A DNA stretch of 64,000 nucleotides from Paenibacillus taihuensis (GTDB taxonomy: Bacteria; Bacillota; Bacilli; Paenibacillales; Paenibacillaceae). The translations under genes and the position numbers were made by a program. The notes below the pieces were generated by a model. The model did no database searches. It saw nothing but the letters and a program-made list of their open reading frames with translations, and was not told the DNA's origin. Position 1 is the first letter of the stretch. Every line of letters begins with the position of its first letter. Positions 9,195 through 21,574 of this stretch are shown here, one piece after another. The stretch is from assembly GCF_003386535.1 (NCBI RefSeq), contig NZ_QTTN01000017.1, positions 1 to 64,000 on the forward strand, given 5' to 3'.

Positions 9195-9581
9195 ATGTTT
9201 AATAAATATGGCGCTTATGGAGCCATTCATGCGCTTCTCGCTGTCGTGCTCGGCGCATTCGCCGCACATGCCTTGAAAGACCGGCTGACCGCCGAAATGC
9301 TGAACGTATTCGAAACCGGCGTACGCTACCATATGTACCACGGCATTGGGCTTCTGCTCATCGCGCTCGCATCCGACAGGGGTGGTCAACAGCGCGGCAT
9401 TCGCTGGGCTGCCCGGCTGATGCATCTGGGCATCTTCTTGTTCTCGGGCAGCTTGTATGCACTTAGCTTGTCTGGCGTTAAACCGCTGGGAATTATTACA
9501 CCGTTTGGCGGCCTTGCTTTTATTGTGGCGTGGGCTATGGCAGCTTATGCAATTTGGAAAGCGAAGAGCAATCAGGAATAG
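9195..9581 (+). CDS. DUF423 membrane protein (YwdK-like)
   Basis: A 128-aa integral membrane protein with four hydrophobic helices. It has the DUF423 hallmarks GAFAAHALK near residue 20 and a conserved YHMYHG in helix two. The open frame extends further upstream, but the ATG at 9195, eight bases after AAGGAAGGAG, matches the family N-terminus. The stop overlaps the 3' end of the convergent chemoreceptor gene by 10 bp. The family has no established function. Confidence 0.88.
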   Translation: MFNKYGAYGAIHALLAVVLGAFAAHALKDRLTAEMLNVFETGVRYHMYHGIGLLLIALASDRGGQQRGIRWAARLMHLGIFLFSGSLYALSLSGVKPLGIITPFGGLAFIVAWAMAAYAIWKAKSNQE

Positions 9582-11575
9582 CGGGCGACCGCTGTGCCCA
9601 GCTCTTGAATTTGCTTGTTCAATTCGCTCATGACAGAGGTGATTCGGCTCACGGAGGCTGCTCTAGCTTCCGCGATGCCGGTTACCTCTTTCGTTAATTG
9701 CGCCGCATTGCGCGATACCGTTTCGGTCTGCTCCACCATCGCAGCCATCTCTTGGCTCCCGGCTGTCATCTCTTCCGTTGCCGCGGCTACTTCCTGCAGC
9801 TTCACGCTCATCGAAGCGATGGAGTCGGCGATGCGAGAGAAGGCATGCTCGGCAGTCTGCACGAGCTGCGTGCCCTCGCTAACCTCGATATGCCCCTGCT
9901 GAATGTGAGTGACAGCATCCTCGATCTGTTCGCGAATCGTTGTCACGCGCTCCTGCACCTGACCGGCTGCTTCACCCGCCTGCATCGCCAGCTTCCGCAC
10001 CTCGTCCGCTACGACTGCAAAGCCTTTCCCATGCTCGCCGGCACGCGAAGCTTCAATGTTCGCATTGAGTGCGAGAATGTTCGTCTGCGACGCGATCTTG
10101 CCGATCCATTCGGCAATTTCAACGATCGATTCCGAGTGCTGCTCCAGCTGCTGCATATCGATCACGACCTGCTGCACGGAGCTGCTCGCCTGGTTCATTT
10201 GCACGACGGCGTTGTTGATGCTCATGCGTCCATCCTCGGCGAAGCCGGTCGATTCTGTCGCGCTGTTCGAGACCGAGATCGTGCGCTCATAGATTTGCTG
10301 AATGCCGTCCGCGATGCTAGACATCGCTTTGGTGCCGCTTGCCGCGCCGATGAGCTGGGCTTCAGCGCCTTCAGTCATCATGTGCATATGATCGACGATT
10401 TGTCCGATGCCCGCTTTCGTATCTTCGGTCTCGTCCGACAACACGCCTGCTGTCGCGGAAGCCGAGGAGGACGTCGTCTCGATGCCGCGTACAATGCCAT
10501 GCAGATCGGAAACCGTCGTTTGCAGTGTTCCGGTGATAAAGCCGATCTCATCACGTCGTTTCAATTCGCCTGTCGGCGCTCCAGCCGACAATCGGCCCTC
10601 GGCAACTTGCCTCAGGTAGGTATGAATCCGCTTGAGCGGCGAAATAATCCGCAGCTCGATGAAATACCCAATAATTGCAATGAGAATGAGCGCGGCTGCG
10701 CCTGCTTGCAGACTCAGCTTCTTCAGACCGGAGGCCACTTCCGAGCTGACGCGCAGCTCTCTTGCTACGGACATAACGCCGACTGGCTTGCCTGCAAAAT
10801 CGGTCACCGGCAACATTTTCACGCTATACGAATGGTTATCCTGCTTAACCGTTGAAATGACCGGCTGCCCAGGTGCCCCGGCTTTGATCTGCTCGGCATA
10901 GAGGTTCTCTGCTGTAGAAGCTTCTTTGACTCCGGCCTTGTCTGCATCGATCCAGCCGGTTTCGCCGAGCTTCGAGTAGAACGATACGTCCACGCCAACA
11001 GTGCTGGCAATGGTCGACAAGGCGTCTGCATTCAGGAGACGGCCAAAGACGAGGACGCCAGGGGAGGAGAGCTTGTTCTCTTCATCTGTTATTTTGGATA
11101 CGGCAATGAAGGCTAGTCCCTTGCTCGTCACGAGCAGGCCGGAGAAGTCTCCATCTGCCTTCGCTTTCTGCACGATGCCAAGTTTATTGATATTCGGTAC
11201 CATGAAGTCTTGAACGTCGCCGCTCTGCAGCACGACATTGCCGTCATAGCCAGCCGTAACGGTAAAATCCAAATTCGGAATAATGTTGACAGCGCCGGCT
11301 ACATTATCCGTGATCCATTCCAGATCATGCGTGAGAAACGCGGTACGGAAATCTCCCCAGTGGGAGTTGGTAACGGTTACATCCATCACATGAGAAGAGA
11401 GAATGGAGAGCATGCCTTCTACGGACGCGGCTGATTCGTCGGTAGCGCCGCGGTCCATGACCTCGAGCTTGGATGTGATGGAATCGTAGTAGTAGAGGCC
11501 TATCCCGGTGATTGGCGCCAGCAGGAGTACAGCGATGAGAACAATAATTTGTGATCGAATGGAAAAAGAACGCAT
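9572..11575 (-). CDS. Methyl-accepting chemotaxis protein with CHASE4-type sensor
   Basis: Transmembrane chemoreceptor of 667 aa. TM1 is at about residues 8-29. An extracellular sensor of about 250 residues contains a WGDFRTAFL segment and an [11 protein letters not shown] segment, resembling CHASE4. TM2 is at about 290-310, with HAMP at about 310-365. The long coiled-coil signalling domain carries the hairpin-tip sequence [12 protein letters not shown] and [13 protein letters not shown], which bind CheA/CheW. AAAGGAGA precedes the ATG. It is monocistronic and convergent with the DUF423 gene. The ligand is unknown. Confidence 0.92.
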   Translation of the reverse strand: MRSFSIRSQIIVLIAVLLLAPITGIGLYYYDSITSKLEVMDRGATDESAASVEGMLSILSSHVMDVTVTNSHWGDFRTAFLTHDLEWITDNVAGAVNIIPNLDFTVTAGYDGNVVLQSGDVQDFMVPNINKLGIVQKAKADGDFSGLLVTSKGLAFIAVSKITDEENKLSSPGVLVFGRLLNADALSTIASTVGVDVSFYSKLGETGWIDADKAGVKEASTAENLYAEQIKAGAPGQPVISTVKQDNHSYSVKMLPVTDFAGKPVGVMSVARELRVSSEVASGLKKLSLQAGAAALILIAIIGYFIELRIISPLKRIHTYLRQVAEGRLSAGAPTGELKRRDEIGFITGTLQTTVSDLHGIVRGIETTSSSASATAGVLSDETEDTKAGIGQIVDHMHMMTEGAEAQLIGAASGTKAMSSIADGIQQIYERTISVSNSATESTGFAEDGRMSINNAVVQMNQASSSVQQVVIDMQQLEQHSESIVEIAEWIGKIASQTNILALNANIEASRAGEHGKGFAVVADEVRKLAMQAGEAAGQVQERVTTIREQIEDAVTHIQQGHIEVSEGTQLVQTAEHAFSRIADSIASMSVKLQEVAAATEEMTAGSQEMAAMVEQTETVSRNAAQLTKEVTGIAEARAASVSRITSVMSELNKQIQELGTAVARYS

Positions 11576-11694
11576 AGTGAAGAAGTCTCCTTTAATCGCT
11601 AAATAAAAATGGAAATCACCTAAACTCTTCCACTATTGTGACAGCAGTCGACATGATTATCAATACTCATGACGAAAGTCCTTCCTTTCTGAAA

Positions 11695-11740
11695 AAAAGA
11701 AAAAGCTGAGCGCGCTTCTATACCAGAAGGGCCCAGCTTC
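11695..11740 (-). terminator. Intrinsic terminator of the unrecognised minus-strand gene
   Basis: Arms 11704-11720 and 11726-11740 form a hairpin with small internal mismatches. On the minus strand it is followed by a T-rich run with one interruption. Confidence 0.7.
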
Positions 11741-11749
11741 ATAATCAAA

Positions 11750-12250
11750 CTATACAAACTCTTCAATCTCGTAAACGGTGAACGTATAAACCTGTTTTTC
11801 GTCGACGTGGTAGACGGTCATCATTTGTGAGGATTCATCAAGGTTAATGATGCGGCAAGGAATGCTTAGCTTCTTGCCGAAGCCCTTATTCACGGTCAAT
11901 CGAATTAACTTCTTCTCTGCAATACAAGCTTTGATCCGATCCGTAACGAAGGTCAGGTTGGAGTCGGGAGCCGTTTCTTTATTCTTAGTTGCAGCAGGAG
12001 GTGCGGCAGCGGGTTCAGCTTTCTGAACTGCTTTCGCTGGTTTAACGTCCTTTGGCTTGCTTGCTTCCAGTGTTTCGATCAGGCGGCCGAGCTCCATGCC
12101 GGATTTAATGCGGAAGTCCGCAAATCCAGCTTGATTCAGCACACGAAGCAGCTTCTCCATTGCGATTGCGTTGGTGTCACCTTGTACGAGAATGTCAACA
12201 TTGAATAAATATGCTGATGCATGCTTCTGAGGTTTATCTGATTGATTCAT
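11750..12250 (-). CDS. Unrecognised protein with WYL/SH3-like C-terminus
   Basis: I do not recognise this 166-aa protein. Residues 1-60 look like a small alpha/beta domain (HASAYLFNVDILVQGDT, then a helix). An Ala/Pro/Lys linker spans about 65-95. The C-terminal 65 residues have a beta pattern (IRLTVN, IPCRIINLD, MTVYHVDEKQVYTF) recalling WYL or SH3-like barrels. The ATG at 12250 is chosen because GGAG lies 7 bp upstream; an in-frame ATG at 12271 has no such site. It is soluble, with no signal peptide, and ends at its own terminator. Confidence 0.7.
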   Translation of the reverse strand: MNQSDKPQKHASAYLFNVDILVQGDTNAIAMEKLLRVLNQAGFADFRIKSGMELGRLIETLEASKPKDVKPAKAVQKAEPAAAPPAATKNKETAPDSNLTFVTDRIKACIAEKKLIRLTVNKGFGKKLSIPCRIINLDESSQMMTVYHVDEKQVYTFTVYEIEEFV

Positions 12251-12458
12251 TGTGCCACTCCATGACGTCATAAAGTAGTTTAACTATATCATTATCGATG
12301 GAATTATTGTAGTATCCGAATTTGACTATTTGCCTCAAAAAGCATTCGCGTTGGTCAGGCTGACGCCAACACTCACCAGCAGGCTCAAGCATATAGTGAA
12401 TAGGAAATTGTAACTTTGAGCCAAAGCCAGCGCGGGCGGGTAGAAGGAGGTGGTTCGG

Positions 12459-12764
12459 ATGATGCGGATGGTTCCAATTGTACTCGCAGACAATACAACG
12501 GTTCTTGGCGTAGAAGTGCTTCTGCCCAAAACGACTTTGCTTGCGGTGACGACGGATAAAGGCTACATTATGTGCGGCGCTTTAGATGTATCGCTTCTTA
12601 ATGAACGATTGAAGGATAGAGGCATCATTGCAGGGCGTGCAGTCGGCGTCAGAACGCTGGATGAGCTGATGGCGGCGCCGCTGGAGTCGGTGACAGGCGC
12701 AGCGGAAGCGCTCGGTATTAAGCCGGGGATGAAAGGCGCGGACGCACTGCTTCTTATGGTATAA
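12459..12764 (+). CDS. DUF1805 protein (YunC-like)
   Basis: A 101-aa protein matching the YunC/DUF1805 family. Recognisable segments are GVEVLLPKTTLL, TDKGYIMCGALDV and the conserved AGRAVGVRTLDELM near residues 58-71. The start codon at 12459 lies 8 bp after a perfect AAGGAGG; two further ATGs follow within three codons. In Bacillus yunC neighbours yunD, and a YunD-like phosphoesterase occurs here but 12 kb away. Function is unknown. Confidence 0.88.
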   Translation: MMRMVPIVLADNTTVLGVEVLLPKTTLLAVTTDKGYIMCGALDVSLLNERLKDRGIIAGRAVGVRTLDELMAAPLESVTGAAEALGIKPGMKGADALLLMV

Positions 12765-12778
12765 ATGAATGTCTGACA

Positions 12779-12828
12779 TAAAAAGGGCCGCCTCGGGCAG
12801 CAACGTAAGCTTGCGCCAGGCGACCCTT
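12779..12828. terminator. Terminator between the DUF1805 gene and mtnA
   Basis: Stem arms 12783-12793 and 12818-12828 pair over 11 bp with one wobble. Further GC pairing inside is imperfect. On the minus strand it ends in five T and terminates mtnKA; the plus strand has a weaker T stretch. Confidence 0.75.
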
Positions 12829-12847
12829 ATTTATTGCAGGAAGCGAA

Positions 12848-13921
12848 TTAGCCGTTAATTTCGAACAGCTTCTTCAAATTCACGTCATACGGAGGCTTCA
12901 CGATGCCTTTCTCCGTAATGATGGCAGTTACATAATCATTCGGTGTCACGTCGAATGCCGGATTAAACACTTTGACGCCTACAGGAGCCGTACGCTTGCC
13001 GAAGCCTTCTGTAATCTCTTCCGCATGGCGCTCTTCGATCGGAATTTCAGCGCCGCTGGGCGTATTCAGATCGATCGTCGATAGCGGACAAGCGACATAG
13101 AACGGAATGCCGTGCGCTTTGGCAAGAACAGCTACGCTGTATGTGCCGATCTTGTTCGCAACGTCGCCGTTTGCAGCAACGCGGTCTGTGCCGACGATAA
13201 CGGCGTCAACCCAGCCTTTGCTCATCACCATGCCGGCCATGTTATCGCAGATCAGCGTCACGTCAACGCCTGCTTGCTGCAGCTCGAACGCCGTCAATCT
13301 TGCGCCTTGCAGAACGGGACGAGTCTCGTCCGCGAAGACGCGAAGCTTGATGCCTTGCTCCAGAGCGAGATAGAACGGAGCGAGCGCCGTGCCGTACTTC
13401 GCTGTCGCGAGGCCGCCGGCGTTGCAGTGCGTAAGCACGCCCATGCCGTCTTGGAACAGCGTAAGCGCATGCTCGCCGATGAGGCGGTTCGTTTCTTCGT
13501 CTTCGCTTTGGATCGTGATCGCTTCTTGCAGGAGCGCTTCCTTGCATGCAGCGAGATCGCTGCCGCCAGCGGCAAGTGCTTCTGCGCGAGCGGTCATCCG
13601 ATCAAGCGCCCAGAACAGGTTCACCGCTGTCGGGCGGGACGTTGCAAGATGCGCAGCAGCTTCCTTCACGGCTGCCATCCATGCGTTTCGGTCGCTAGCA
13701 TCACGGCTGCCGAGTACGACGCCGTATGCGGCTGCGATGCCGATTGCAGGAGCTCCGCGCACTTTCAGATGGCGGATGGCTTCCCATACATCCTGCGCGT
13801 TCACAAGCGGAAGATAGACGATCTCTTCCGGCAGCAGGCGTTGATCGAGGAGATCCAGTTGCTCGCCTGCCCAAATAACAGATTGCAAGCCTTTATAGCT
13901 CGTTGATTCTGTAGTAGTCAT
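12848..13921 (-). CDS. mtnA: S-methyl-5-thioribose-1-phosphate isomerase
   Basis: Isomerises methylthioribose-1-phosphate to methylthioribulose-1-phosphate in methionine salvage. The 357-aa sequence shows the N-terminal [13 protein letters not shown], the [13 protein letters not shown] loop, the catalytic cysteine in [10 protein letters not shown] and the aspartate in [10 protein letters not shown] with NKIGTY following. It starts 24 bp after mtnK and is co-transcribed. The nearest ribosome site (AAGGA) lies about 14 bp from the ATG, which is long, so translation may depend on mtnK. Confidence 0.96.
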   Translation of the reverse strand: MTTTESTSYKGLQSVIWAGEQLDLLDQRLLPEEIVYLPLVNAQDVWEAIRHLKVRGAPAIGIAAAYGVVLGSRDASDRNAWMAAVKEAAAHLATSRPTAVNLFWALDRMTARAEALAAGGSDLAACKEALLQEAITIQSEDEETNRLIGEHALTLFQDGMGVLTHCNAGGLATAKYGTALAPFYLALEQGIKLRVFADETRPVLQGARLTAFELQQAGVDVTLICDNMAGMVMSKGWVDAVIVGTDRVAANGDVANKIGTYSVAVLAKAHGIPFYVACPLSTIDLNTPSGAEIPIEERHAEEITEGFGKRTAPVGVKVFNPAFDVTPNDYVTAIITEKGIVKPPYDVNLKKLFEING

Positions 13922-13945
13922 TGCTTACAGTTCATTCCTTTCTCG

Positions 13946-15166
13946 TTAAACCTTTACTGCGGCTGTTGCCGAAAGCGCGGTATCGATAAGCTGATCGATT
14001 GAAGTCGCCTTGCGTCCTTGTTTGATTAGGTCTTTGCCGATGCTGAGCGCCAGACGCTGCGCGCGCTCGCGCGCTGCTGCATCTTCAATCTTGTCAATGT
14101 CGGCAACGTGGGCAAGACCGACGATGCGGCGTACCATTTTGCAGCCTGCATAGCCGAACGTGTCTTGCAGCAAGCGCTGCATGTAGTTTGCTTTGTAGCC
14201 AGGAGCAGCTGCTGCAAGGCGGTCAACGCCATGCGCATCCCACAGGGTAAGGAATTTGCTGTGGAACTGCGTCCATACGTCTTTCACCGTTTCCAGCAGG
14301 TAAGCACGGAATGCTTCACGCTCGTTCTCGTCACTGTCGCGTCCTTCACGTGCCGCATAGTTCAGCAGCAGGTTGGCGATGACCGCACCGATGTCGAAGC
14401 CGATTGGGCCGAAGTAAGCGAACTCTGGATCGATAACCTTCGTCGATTCCGGAGTAATGAATATGCTGCCGGTGTGCAAGTCGCCGTGGAGCAGCGCCTG
14501 CGATTGTGTCAGGAACTTCTCGCGAAGCAAAGCCACTTCGAAGTGAAGCTCGCCGTCGTTCCAGAGCGCTTCCGCTTCATCGCGGATAGCAAGCTCGAAG
14601 TTATTCGTATCTGCATCTGTGTACGGATGGTCGAAGATGAGATCCTCCGTAATTTTGCAAAGCTCAGGGTTGATGAAGCCTGCCATGCGCAGCTTCTTCT
14701 CCTGTTGATTATGTCCAAGATCTGAGGTGTAAAATAGCGTCTGCGCCAGGAAGGTGGAAATGTGATCCGCAAACAGCGGGTAACGTCCGCCACTAATCAA
14801 TCCCTGTCTCATGATGATATGATCGCTGAGATCTTCCATGACCGTAAGCGCAAGCTCCTTGTCGTACAGATATACGTTTGGAACAAGTCCTGGAGCAAGC
14901 TTGCCTTCAAGGATGAGCGCTTCGCTCTCGATACGAGCGCGGTCAAGCGTGAGCGGCCAAGATTCGCCGACGACCTTAGCGTAAGGAAGCGCCTGCTTCA
15001 TAATAATGCTGCTGCCTGCAGCCGGATCGGAAATATGGAACACCAAATTCAAGTTGCCATCGCCGATTTCGCGGCATTTCAGCTCAGCGCCTGGGGCAAA
15101 AATGCCATCAAGCGTACGAGCGATTTCGATCGCTTCTGCTTCGTTTAACGGATGATACGTAGTCAT
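13946..15166 (-). CDS. mtnK: 5-methylthioribose kinase
   Basis: Phosphorylates methylthioribose, the first step of salvage after MTA hydrolysis. The 406-aa protein has the aminoglycoside-phosphotransferase-like kinase fold. LLHGDLHTGS near residue 230 carries the catalytic aspartate, and VIDPEFAYFG near 250 is the metal motif. GGAGGTG sits 8 bp before the ATG. The upstream 153 bp contain divergent promoters but no recognisable S-box riboswitch, unlike mtnKA of Bacillus subtilis. No other salvage genes lie in the window. Confidence 0.96.
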   Translation of the reverse strand: MTTYHPLNEAEAIEIARTLDGIFAPGAELKCREIGDGNLNLVFHISDPAAGSSIIMKQALPYAKVVGESWPLTLDRARIESEALILEGKLAPGLVPNVYLYDKELALTVMEDLSDHIIMRQGLISGGRYPLFADHISTFLAQTLFYTSDLGHNQQEKKLRMAGFINPELCKITEDLIFDHPYTDADTNNFELAIRDEAEALWNDGELHFEVALLREKFLTQSQALLHGDLHTGSIFITPESTKVIDPEFAYFGPIGFDIGAVIANLLLNYAAREGRDSDENEREAFRAYLLETVKDVWTQFHSKFLTLWDAHGVDRLAAAAPGYKANYMQRLLQDTFGYAGCKMVRRIVGLAHVADIDKIEDAAARERAQRLALSIGKDLIKQGRKATSIDQLIDTALSATAAVKV

Positions 15167-15240
15167 CTATAGAACACCTCCGGGTCGTTGTAATTCTTCG
15201 AGCAAGACTGCCATTTGAAGGCTGATCCGCAAATATGTAT

Positions 15241-15286
15241 AGTATAGCGAATTTTTTCGCTTTCGAACACCTAGATTTGCTATAAT
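15241..15286. promoter_or_regulatory. Divergent promoters of mtnKA and the DUF1802 gene with a shared palindrome
   Basis: Plus strand: extended -10 TGCTATAAT at 15278-15286 drives the DUF1802 gene. Minus strand: TATACT (15241-15246 on the reverse) serves mtnK. Between them AGCGAA and TTCGCT (15246-15251 and 15256-15261) form a perfect 6-bp dyad lying next to the mtnK -10 box, a plausible operator. Confidence 0.5.
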
Positions 15287-15319
15287 GAATGTTATTGCGA
15301 TGAAACGGAGGGAAAATAA

Positions 15320-15907
15320 GTGAATAACGGATTCGATCAAGAGCAGCCGGTCGCGCTCAAGGAGTGGGCGGTCGCGGTGAAGGCATTGACCGAAGGGAAA
15401 CAAATTATCGTTCTACGCAAAGGCGGCATTGCCGAAGAAACGCGTGATTTTCAGCTGAGAGCACCACGCTTCTATCTACTGCCTGCTTATGAGCATCAAC
15501 GGCCTGAGCTGCTGAAGGAGCCGTTCCAGGACGATGTGCGGGAGCTTATGGCGGCATGGCAGCCGAATGCAACTACGATCGAGATTAACGCTGTAGCAGA
15601 AGCGGTGGACGACATCGAAATTTTCGATCAAGAGACGCTCCGGCTTCTCGAGGATTTCCACATTTGGACGGATTCCTTCGCAGAAGAGAGGCTCAAATGG
15701 AAGAAGACCAAACCGCTGCATATGCTGCTGCTACGGGTGAGCAAGCTCGAGCAGCCTATTGTGCTGCCGATGCAGGACCATTTTAACGGATGCAAATCTT
15801 GGGTGAATCTAGGAAATGCGTTCGAGGGCGTGGAAGCGCATCCTGTCTTGAGCGATAAGGAATTTAATGAACGCGCAGACTTGATTCGCAGCAAGATTGG
15901 GCGGTAA
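15320..15907 (+). CDS. DUF1802 family protein
   Basis: A 195-aa soluble protein with DUF1802 signatures: LKEWAVAVKAL near the N-terminus, IVLRKGGIAE, and a LLPAYEHQ segment near residue 58. The start is GTG, 7 bp after GGAGGGA. It has its own promoter and precedes the suf operon by about 215 bp. No reaction is established for the family; the conserved Arg/Lys-Gly-Gly motif hints at nucleotide or nucleic-acid handling, which is speculation. Confidence 0.85.
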   Translation: MNNGFDQEQPVALKEWAVAVKALTEGKQIIVLRKGGIAEETRDFQLRAPRFYLLPAYEHQRPELLKEPFQDDVRELMAAWQPNATTIEINAVAEAVDDIEIFDQETLRLLEDFHIWTDSFAEERLKWKKTKPLHMLLLRVSKLEQPIVLPMQDHFNGCKSWVNLGNAFEGVEAHPVLSDKEFNERADLIRSKIGR

Positions 15908-15944
15908 GCGGTACAAGCAGAGCGTGAATGAGGGCGCAGGCTCA

Positions 15945-16012
15945 TTGATTTCAATTGAAAACTATACTAATATATAATTGAGAATCACTGAGAATCAATT
16001 TAGAATAATTAT
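15945..16012 (+). promoter_or_regulatory. Probable suf promoter with direct repeats
   Basis: TTGATT (15945-15950) and TAATAT (15968-15973) with 17 bp between are a possible promoter; TATAAT at 15973-15978 is an alternative -10. Immediately downstream AGAATC occurs at 15981 and 15991, and AGAAT again at 16002. These are helically phased repeats, resembling GATAAT-type hexamers read by Fur-family regulators. Confidence 0.4.
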
Positions 16013-16050
16013 AAAAGAGGAATTGTTTCAAAAAGTGCATTTGGGGAGCT

Positions 16051-16065
16051 CCGTCAGTCTGACGG
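16051..16065. promoter_or_regulatory. Perfect 7-1-7 palindrome in the suf leader
   Basis: CCGTCAG, one base, then CTGACGG. It lies about 60 bp before sufC in the untranslated leader. It could be an operator or a small RNA hairpin; it lacks a T-run, so it is not a terminator. Confidence 0.4.
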
Positions 16066-16123
16066 GATTCAATAGTGCAGGGCAGAGACATTCGTCGTAA
16101 ACATCTGGAGGGAGCAGTTTACC

Positions 16124-16903
16124 ATGGCAACACATTTTAAAATCGATGGCCTTAGAGCGGCCATTGACGGCAAAGAAATTTTGAAGGGTCTTAGCCTTGA
16201 AATTAAAGGCGGTGAAGTTCACGCAATTATGGGACCGAACGGTACTGGCAAGAGTACACTCGCGTCTTCGCTTATGGGCCATCCTAAATATGAAGTAACG
16301 GACGGCGAAGTTGTGCTGAACGGTGAAGACGTATTGGAGATGGCTGTTGACGAGCGCGCTCGCGCAGGCCTGTTCCTTGCGATGCAATATCCAAGCGAAA
16401 TCAGCGGCGTAACGAACTCCGACTTCCTGCGCAGCGCGATTAACGCTCGCCGTGAAGAAGGCAAAGAAATTTCGCTGATCAAATTCATCCGCCAAATGGA
16501 AGGCAAGATGAAAGAGCTTGAGATGAACCCTGAGTTCGCGCACCGTTACTTGAACGAAGGCTTCTCCGGCGGCGAGAAGAAGCGTAACGAAATTCTTCAA
16601 ATGATGATGCTGGATCCATCCATCGTTATTCTTGACGAGATCGACTCCGGTCTTGATATCGATGCCCTGAAAATCGTAGCGAACGGCGTTAACGCAATGC
16701 GCTCCGAGGACCGCGGCTTCTTGATCATTACTCACTACCAGCGTTTGCTTGACTACATTAAACCAGACTTCGTTCACGTTATGATGCAAGGCCGTATCGT
16801 GAAATCGGGCGGACCAGAGCTTGCAGAGCGTCTGGAAAGCGAAGGCTACGACTGGGTCAAAGAAGAACTTGGTATCGTAGACGAAACAGTCGGACAGGTT
16901 TAA
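16124..16903 (+). CDS. sufC: Fe-S cluster assembly ATPase
   Basis: ABC-type ATPase of the SUF iron-sulfur assembly scaffold SufBCD, 259 aa, cytoplasmic. Walker [10 protein letters not shown] is at residues 42-50, the signature FSGGEKKR near 148, and Walker [10 protein letters not shown] near 170. An ATG within CCATGG follows GGAGGGAG. First gene of the sufCDSUB operon. Such operons usually serve as the main Fe-S biogenesis system in Firmicutes. Confidence 0.97.
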   Translation: MATHFKIDGLRAAIDGKEILKGLSLEIKGGEVHAIMGPNGTGKSTLASSLMGHPKYEVTDGEVVLNGEDVLEMAVDERARAGLFLAMQYPSEISGVTNSDFLRSAINARREEGKEISLIKFIRQMEGKMKELEMNPEFAHRYLNEGFSGGEKKRNEILQMMMLDPSIVILDEIDSGLDIDALKIVANGVNAMRSEDRGFLIITHYQRLLDYIKPDFVHVMMQGRIVKSGGPELAERLESEGYDWVKEELGIVDETVGQV

Positions 16904-16923
16904 TCGGAGGAGGAGCAAGCGAA

Positions 16924-19869
<2,946 letters not shown>

Positions 19870-19903
19870 CGCGGGCAGCCGCGTATGATAGGAGGCTTTC
19901 TCA

Positions 19904-21301
19904 ATGGCAAAGCAAATGCCTGATTTAGAAGAATATAAGTATGGCTTTCGCGATGAGCACAAGGCGATTTTCGAATCCGGTAAAGGTCTGACGCCTGAGA
20001 TTGTTCGTACAATCTCGGAAATTAAAGGCGAGCCGGAATGGATGCTGGAATTCCGTCTGAAAGCGCTGGAGCAATTCAACAAGATGCCAATGCCGAAGTG
20101 GGGCGGCAACATGGATGATCTGGATTTCGATGACATCCAGTACTATGTTCGTCCTTCCGAGAAGCAAGGTAAGACTTGGGAAGAGGTTCCGACAGAAATT
20201 AAAGAAACGTTCGACAAGCTTGGCATTCCTGAAGCGGAACAGAAGTTCCTTGCAGGTGTATCCGCTCAATACGAATCCGAAGTTGTATACCACAGCATGC
20301 AAGAGGATCTCGAGAAGCAAGGCGTTATCTTCACGGATACGGACACTGCGCTTCGCGAATATCCAGAGCTGTTCAAGCAATATTTCGGAACGATCATCCC
20401 GCCGGCGGACAACAAGTTCGCAGCATTGAACAGCGCGGTATGGTCCGGCGGCAGCTTCATCTACGTGCCAAAAGGCGTGAAGTGTGAAATCCCGCTGCAA
20501 GCGTACTTCCGGATCAACTCCGAGAACATGGGCCAATTCGAGCGTACACTGATTATTGCGGACGAAGACAGCTTCGTTCACTATGTAGAAGGCTGTACAG
20601 CTCCAATCTATAGCACGAACTCGCTCCACAGCGCGGTCGTTGAAATTCTCGTGTTGAAGAACGCACGCTGCCGTTATACAACAATCCAGAACTGGGCGCC
20701 GAACATCTATAACCTCGTTACAAAACGTGCGGTTGCGGATGAGAACGCGACTATGGAATGGGTTGACGGCAACATCGGCTCCAAGCTGACAATGAAGTAT
20801 CCAGCAGTTGTGCTTAGAGGCCGCGGCGCGAAAGGTATGGTTCTTTCGATTGCAGTAGCGGGCAAAGGCCAACACCAAGATGCAGGGGCGAAAATGACGC
20901 ACCTGGCGCCGGATACAACTTCGACAATCGTATCGAAGTCGATCAGTAAGCACGGCGGTAAAGTCACATACCGCGGCTTGGCATCGTTCGGCCGTAACTC
21001 CGAAGGCTCCAAAGCGAACATCAAGTGCGACACGCTCATTCTTGATAACGAGTCGACGTCGGACACCATTCCGTACAACGAAATCATGAATGACAACATT
21101 ACGCTTGAGCACGAAGCGACGGTTTCCAAAGTTTCCGAGGATCAACTCTTCTACCTGATGAGCCGCGGTTTGACAGAAGCAGAAGCGACGCAAATGATCG
21201 TAATGGGCTTCATCGAGCCGTTCACGAAAGAGCTGCCGATGGAATATGCGGTTGAGATGAACCGTTTGATTAAATTCGAAATGGAAGGGTCGATCGGTTA
21301 A
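19904..21301 (+). CDS. sufB: Fe-S cluster assembly scaffold SufB
   Basis: A 465-aa scaffold subunit on which clusters are built with SufC and SufD. The N-terminus [16 protein letters not shown], central [17 protein letters not shown] and C-terminal [16 protein letters not shown] are typical of SufB. TAGGAGG lies 8 bp before the ATG. It is the last gene of the operon, followed by the structured element at 21320-21475 and a strong terminator. Confidence 0.97.
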   Translation: MAKQMPDLEEYKYGFRDEHKAIFESGKGLTPEIVRTISEIKGEPEWMLEFRLKALEQFNKMPMPKWGGNMDDLDFDDIQYYVRPSEKQGKTWEEVPTEIKETFDKLGIPEAEQKFLAGVSAQYESEVVYHSMQEDLEKQGVIFTDTDTALREYPELFKQYFGTIIPPADNKFAALNSAVWSGGSFIYVPKGVKCEIPLQAYFRINSENMGQFERTLIIADEDSFVHYVEGCTAPIYSTNSLHSAVVEILVLKNARCRYTTIQNWAPNIYNLVTKRAVADENATMEWVDGNIGSKLTMKYPAVVLRGRGAKGMVLSIAVAGKGQHQDAGAKMTHLAPDTTSTIVSKSISKHGGKVTYRGLASFGRNSEGSKANIKCDTLILDNESTSDTIPYNEIMNDNITLEHEATVSKVSEDQLFYLMSRGLTEAEATQMIVMGFIEPFTKELPMEYAVEMNRLIKFEMEGSIG

Positions 21302-21319
21302 ACTGGACCCACTCCACGT

Positions 21320-21475
21320 GTCGTATGTTCTTTCGATCGCTGTTGTACTCGGATTCCTTGAATTAACTGAACAATGTTGGAATCCGAGTACAAAGGCGCA
21401 AATGATTTAGCGTTGGTTAAACCACGCAAATCATTTCGCCTAGGCGACCGCTACGCTTCTCCAGAATCATACGAC
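21320..21475. repeat. 156-bp cloverleaf-like structured element (MITE-like or 3'-UTR RNA)
   Basis: Outer arms 21320-21331 and 21463-21475 pair (GTCGTATG with its complement, then a nearly complementary tail). They enclose a perfect 15-bp stem (21343-21357 with 21379-21393) and a second long hairpin (21394-21408 with 21428-21441, one bulge) that itself has an inner GCG..CGC stem. The result is a multi-branched, cruciform-capable unit with terminal inverted repeats and no open reading frame. It lies between sufB and its terminator. Confidence 0.65.
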
Positions 21476-21517
21476 CCGTTCCGTTCTCGTTTTATCAATC
21501 GGTTGTTGTAGAAAAGA

Positions 21518-21567
21518 AAAAAACTCCGAACCACGCTGACTGGTCAGCTTGTGGTTCGGAGTTTTTT
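21518..21567. terminator. Bidirectional terminator of the suf operon and HD-GYP gene
   Basis: Perfect 17-bp arms (21518-21534 and 21551-21567), including A and T ends. A secondary inner GCTGAC/GTCAGC pairing completes the hairpin. Confidence 0.92.
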
Positions 21568-21574
21568 GTGTTGA

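Noticed and set aside
12335-12529. 64-codon minus-strand frame between the unrecognised gene and the DUF1805 gene
   Set aside because: It overlaps the strong ribosome site and start of the DUF1805 gene on the other strand and shows no family features.
15167-15319. Possible SAM-I riboswitch before mtnK
   Set aside because: None of the conserved S-box segments (such as the GGCAACC or GAGGGA blocks) could be found on the minus strand.
21320-21475. Structured element read as part of the suf terminator
   Set aside because: Its helices lack T-runs, and a separate strong terminator follows at 21518-21567.
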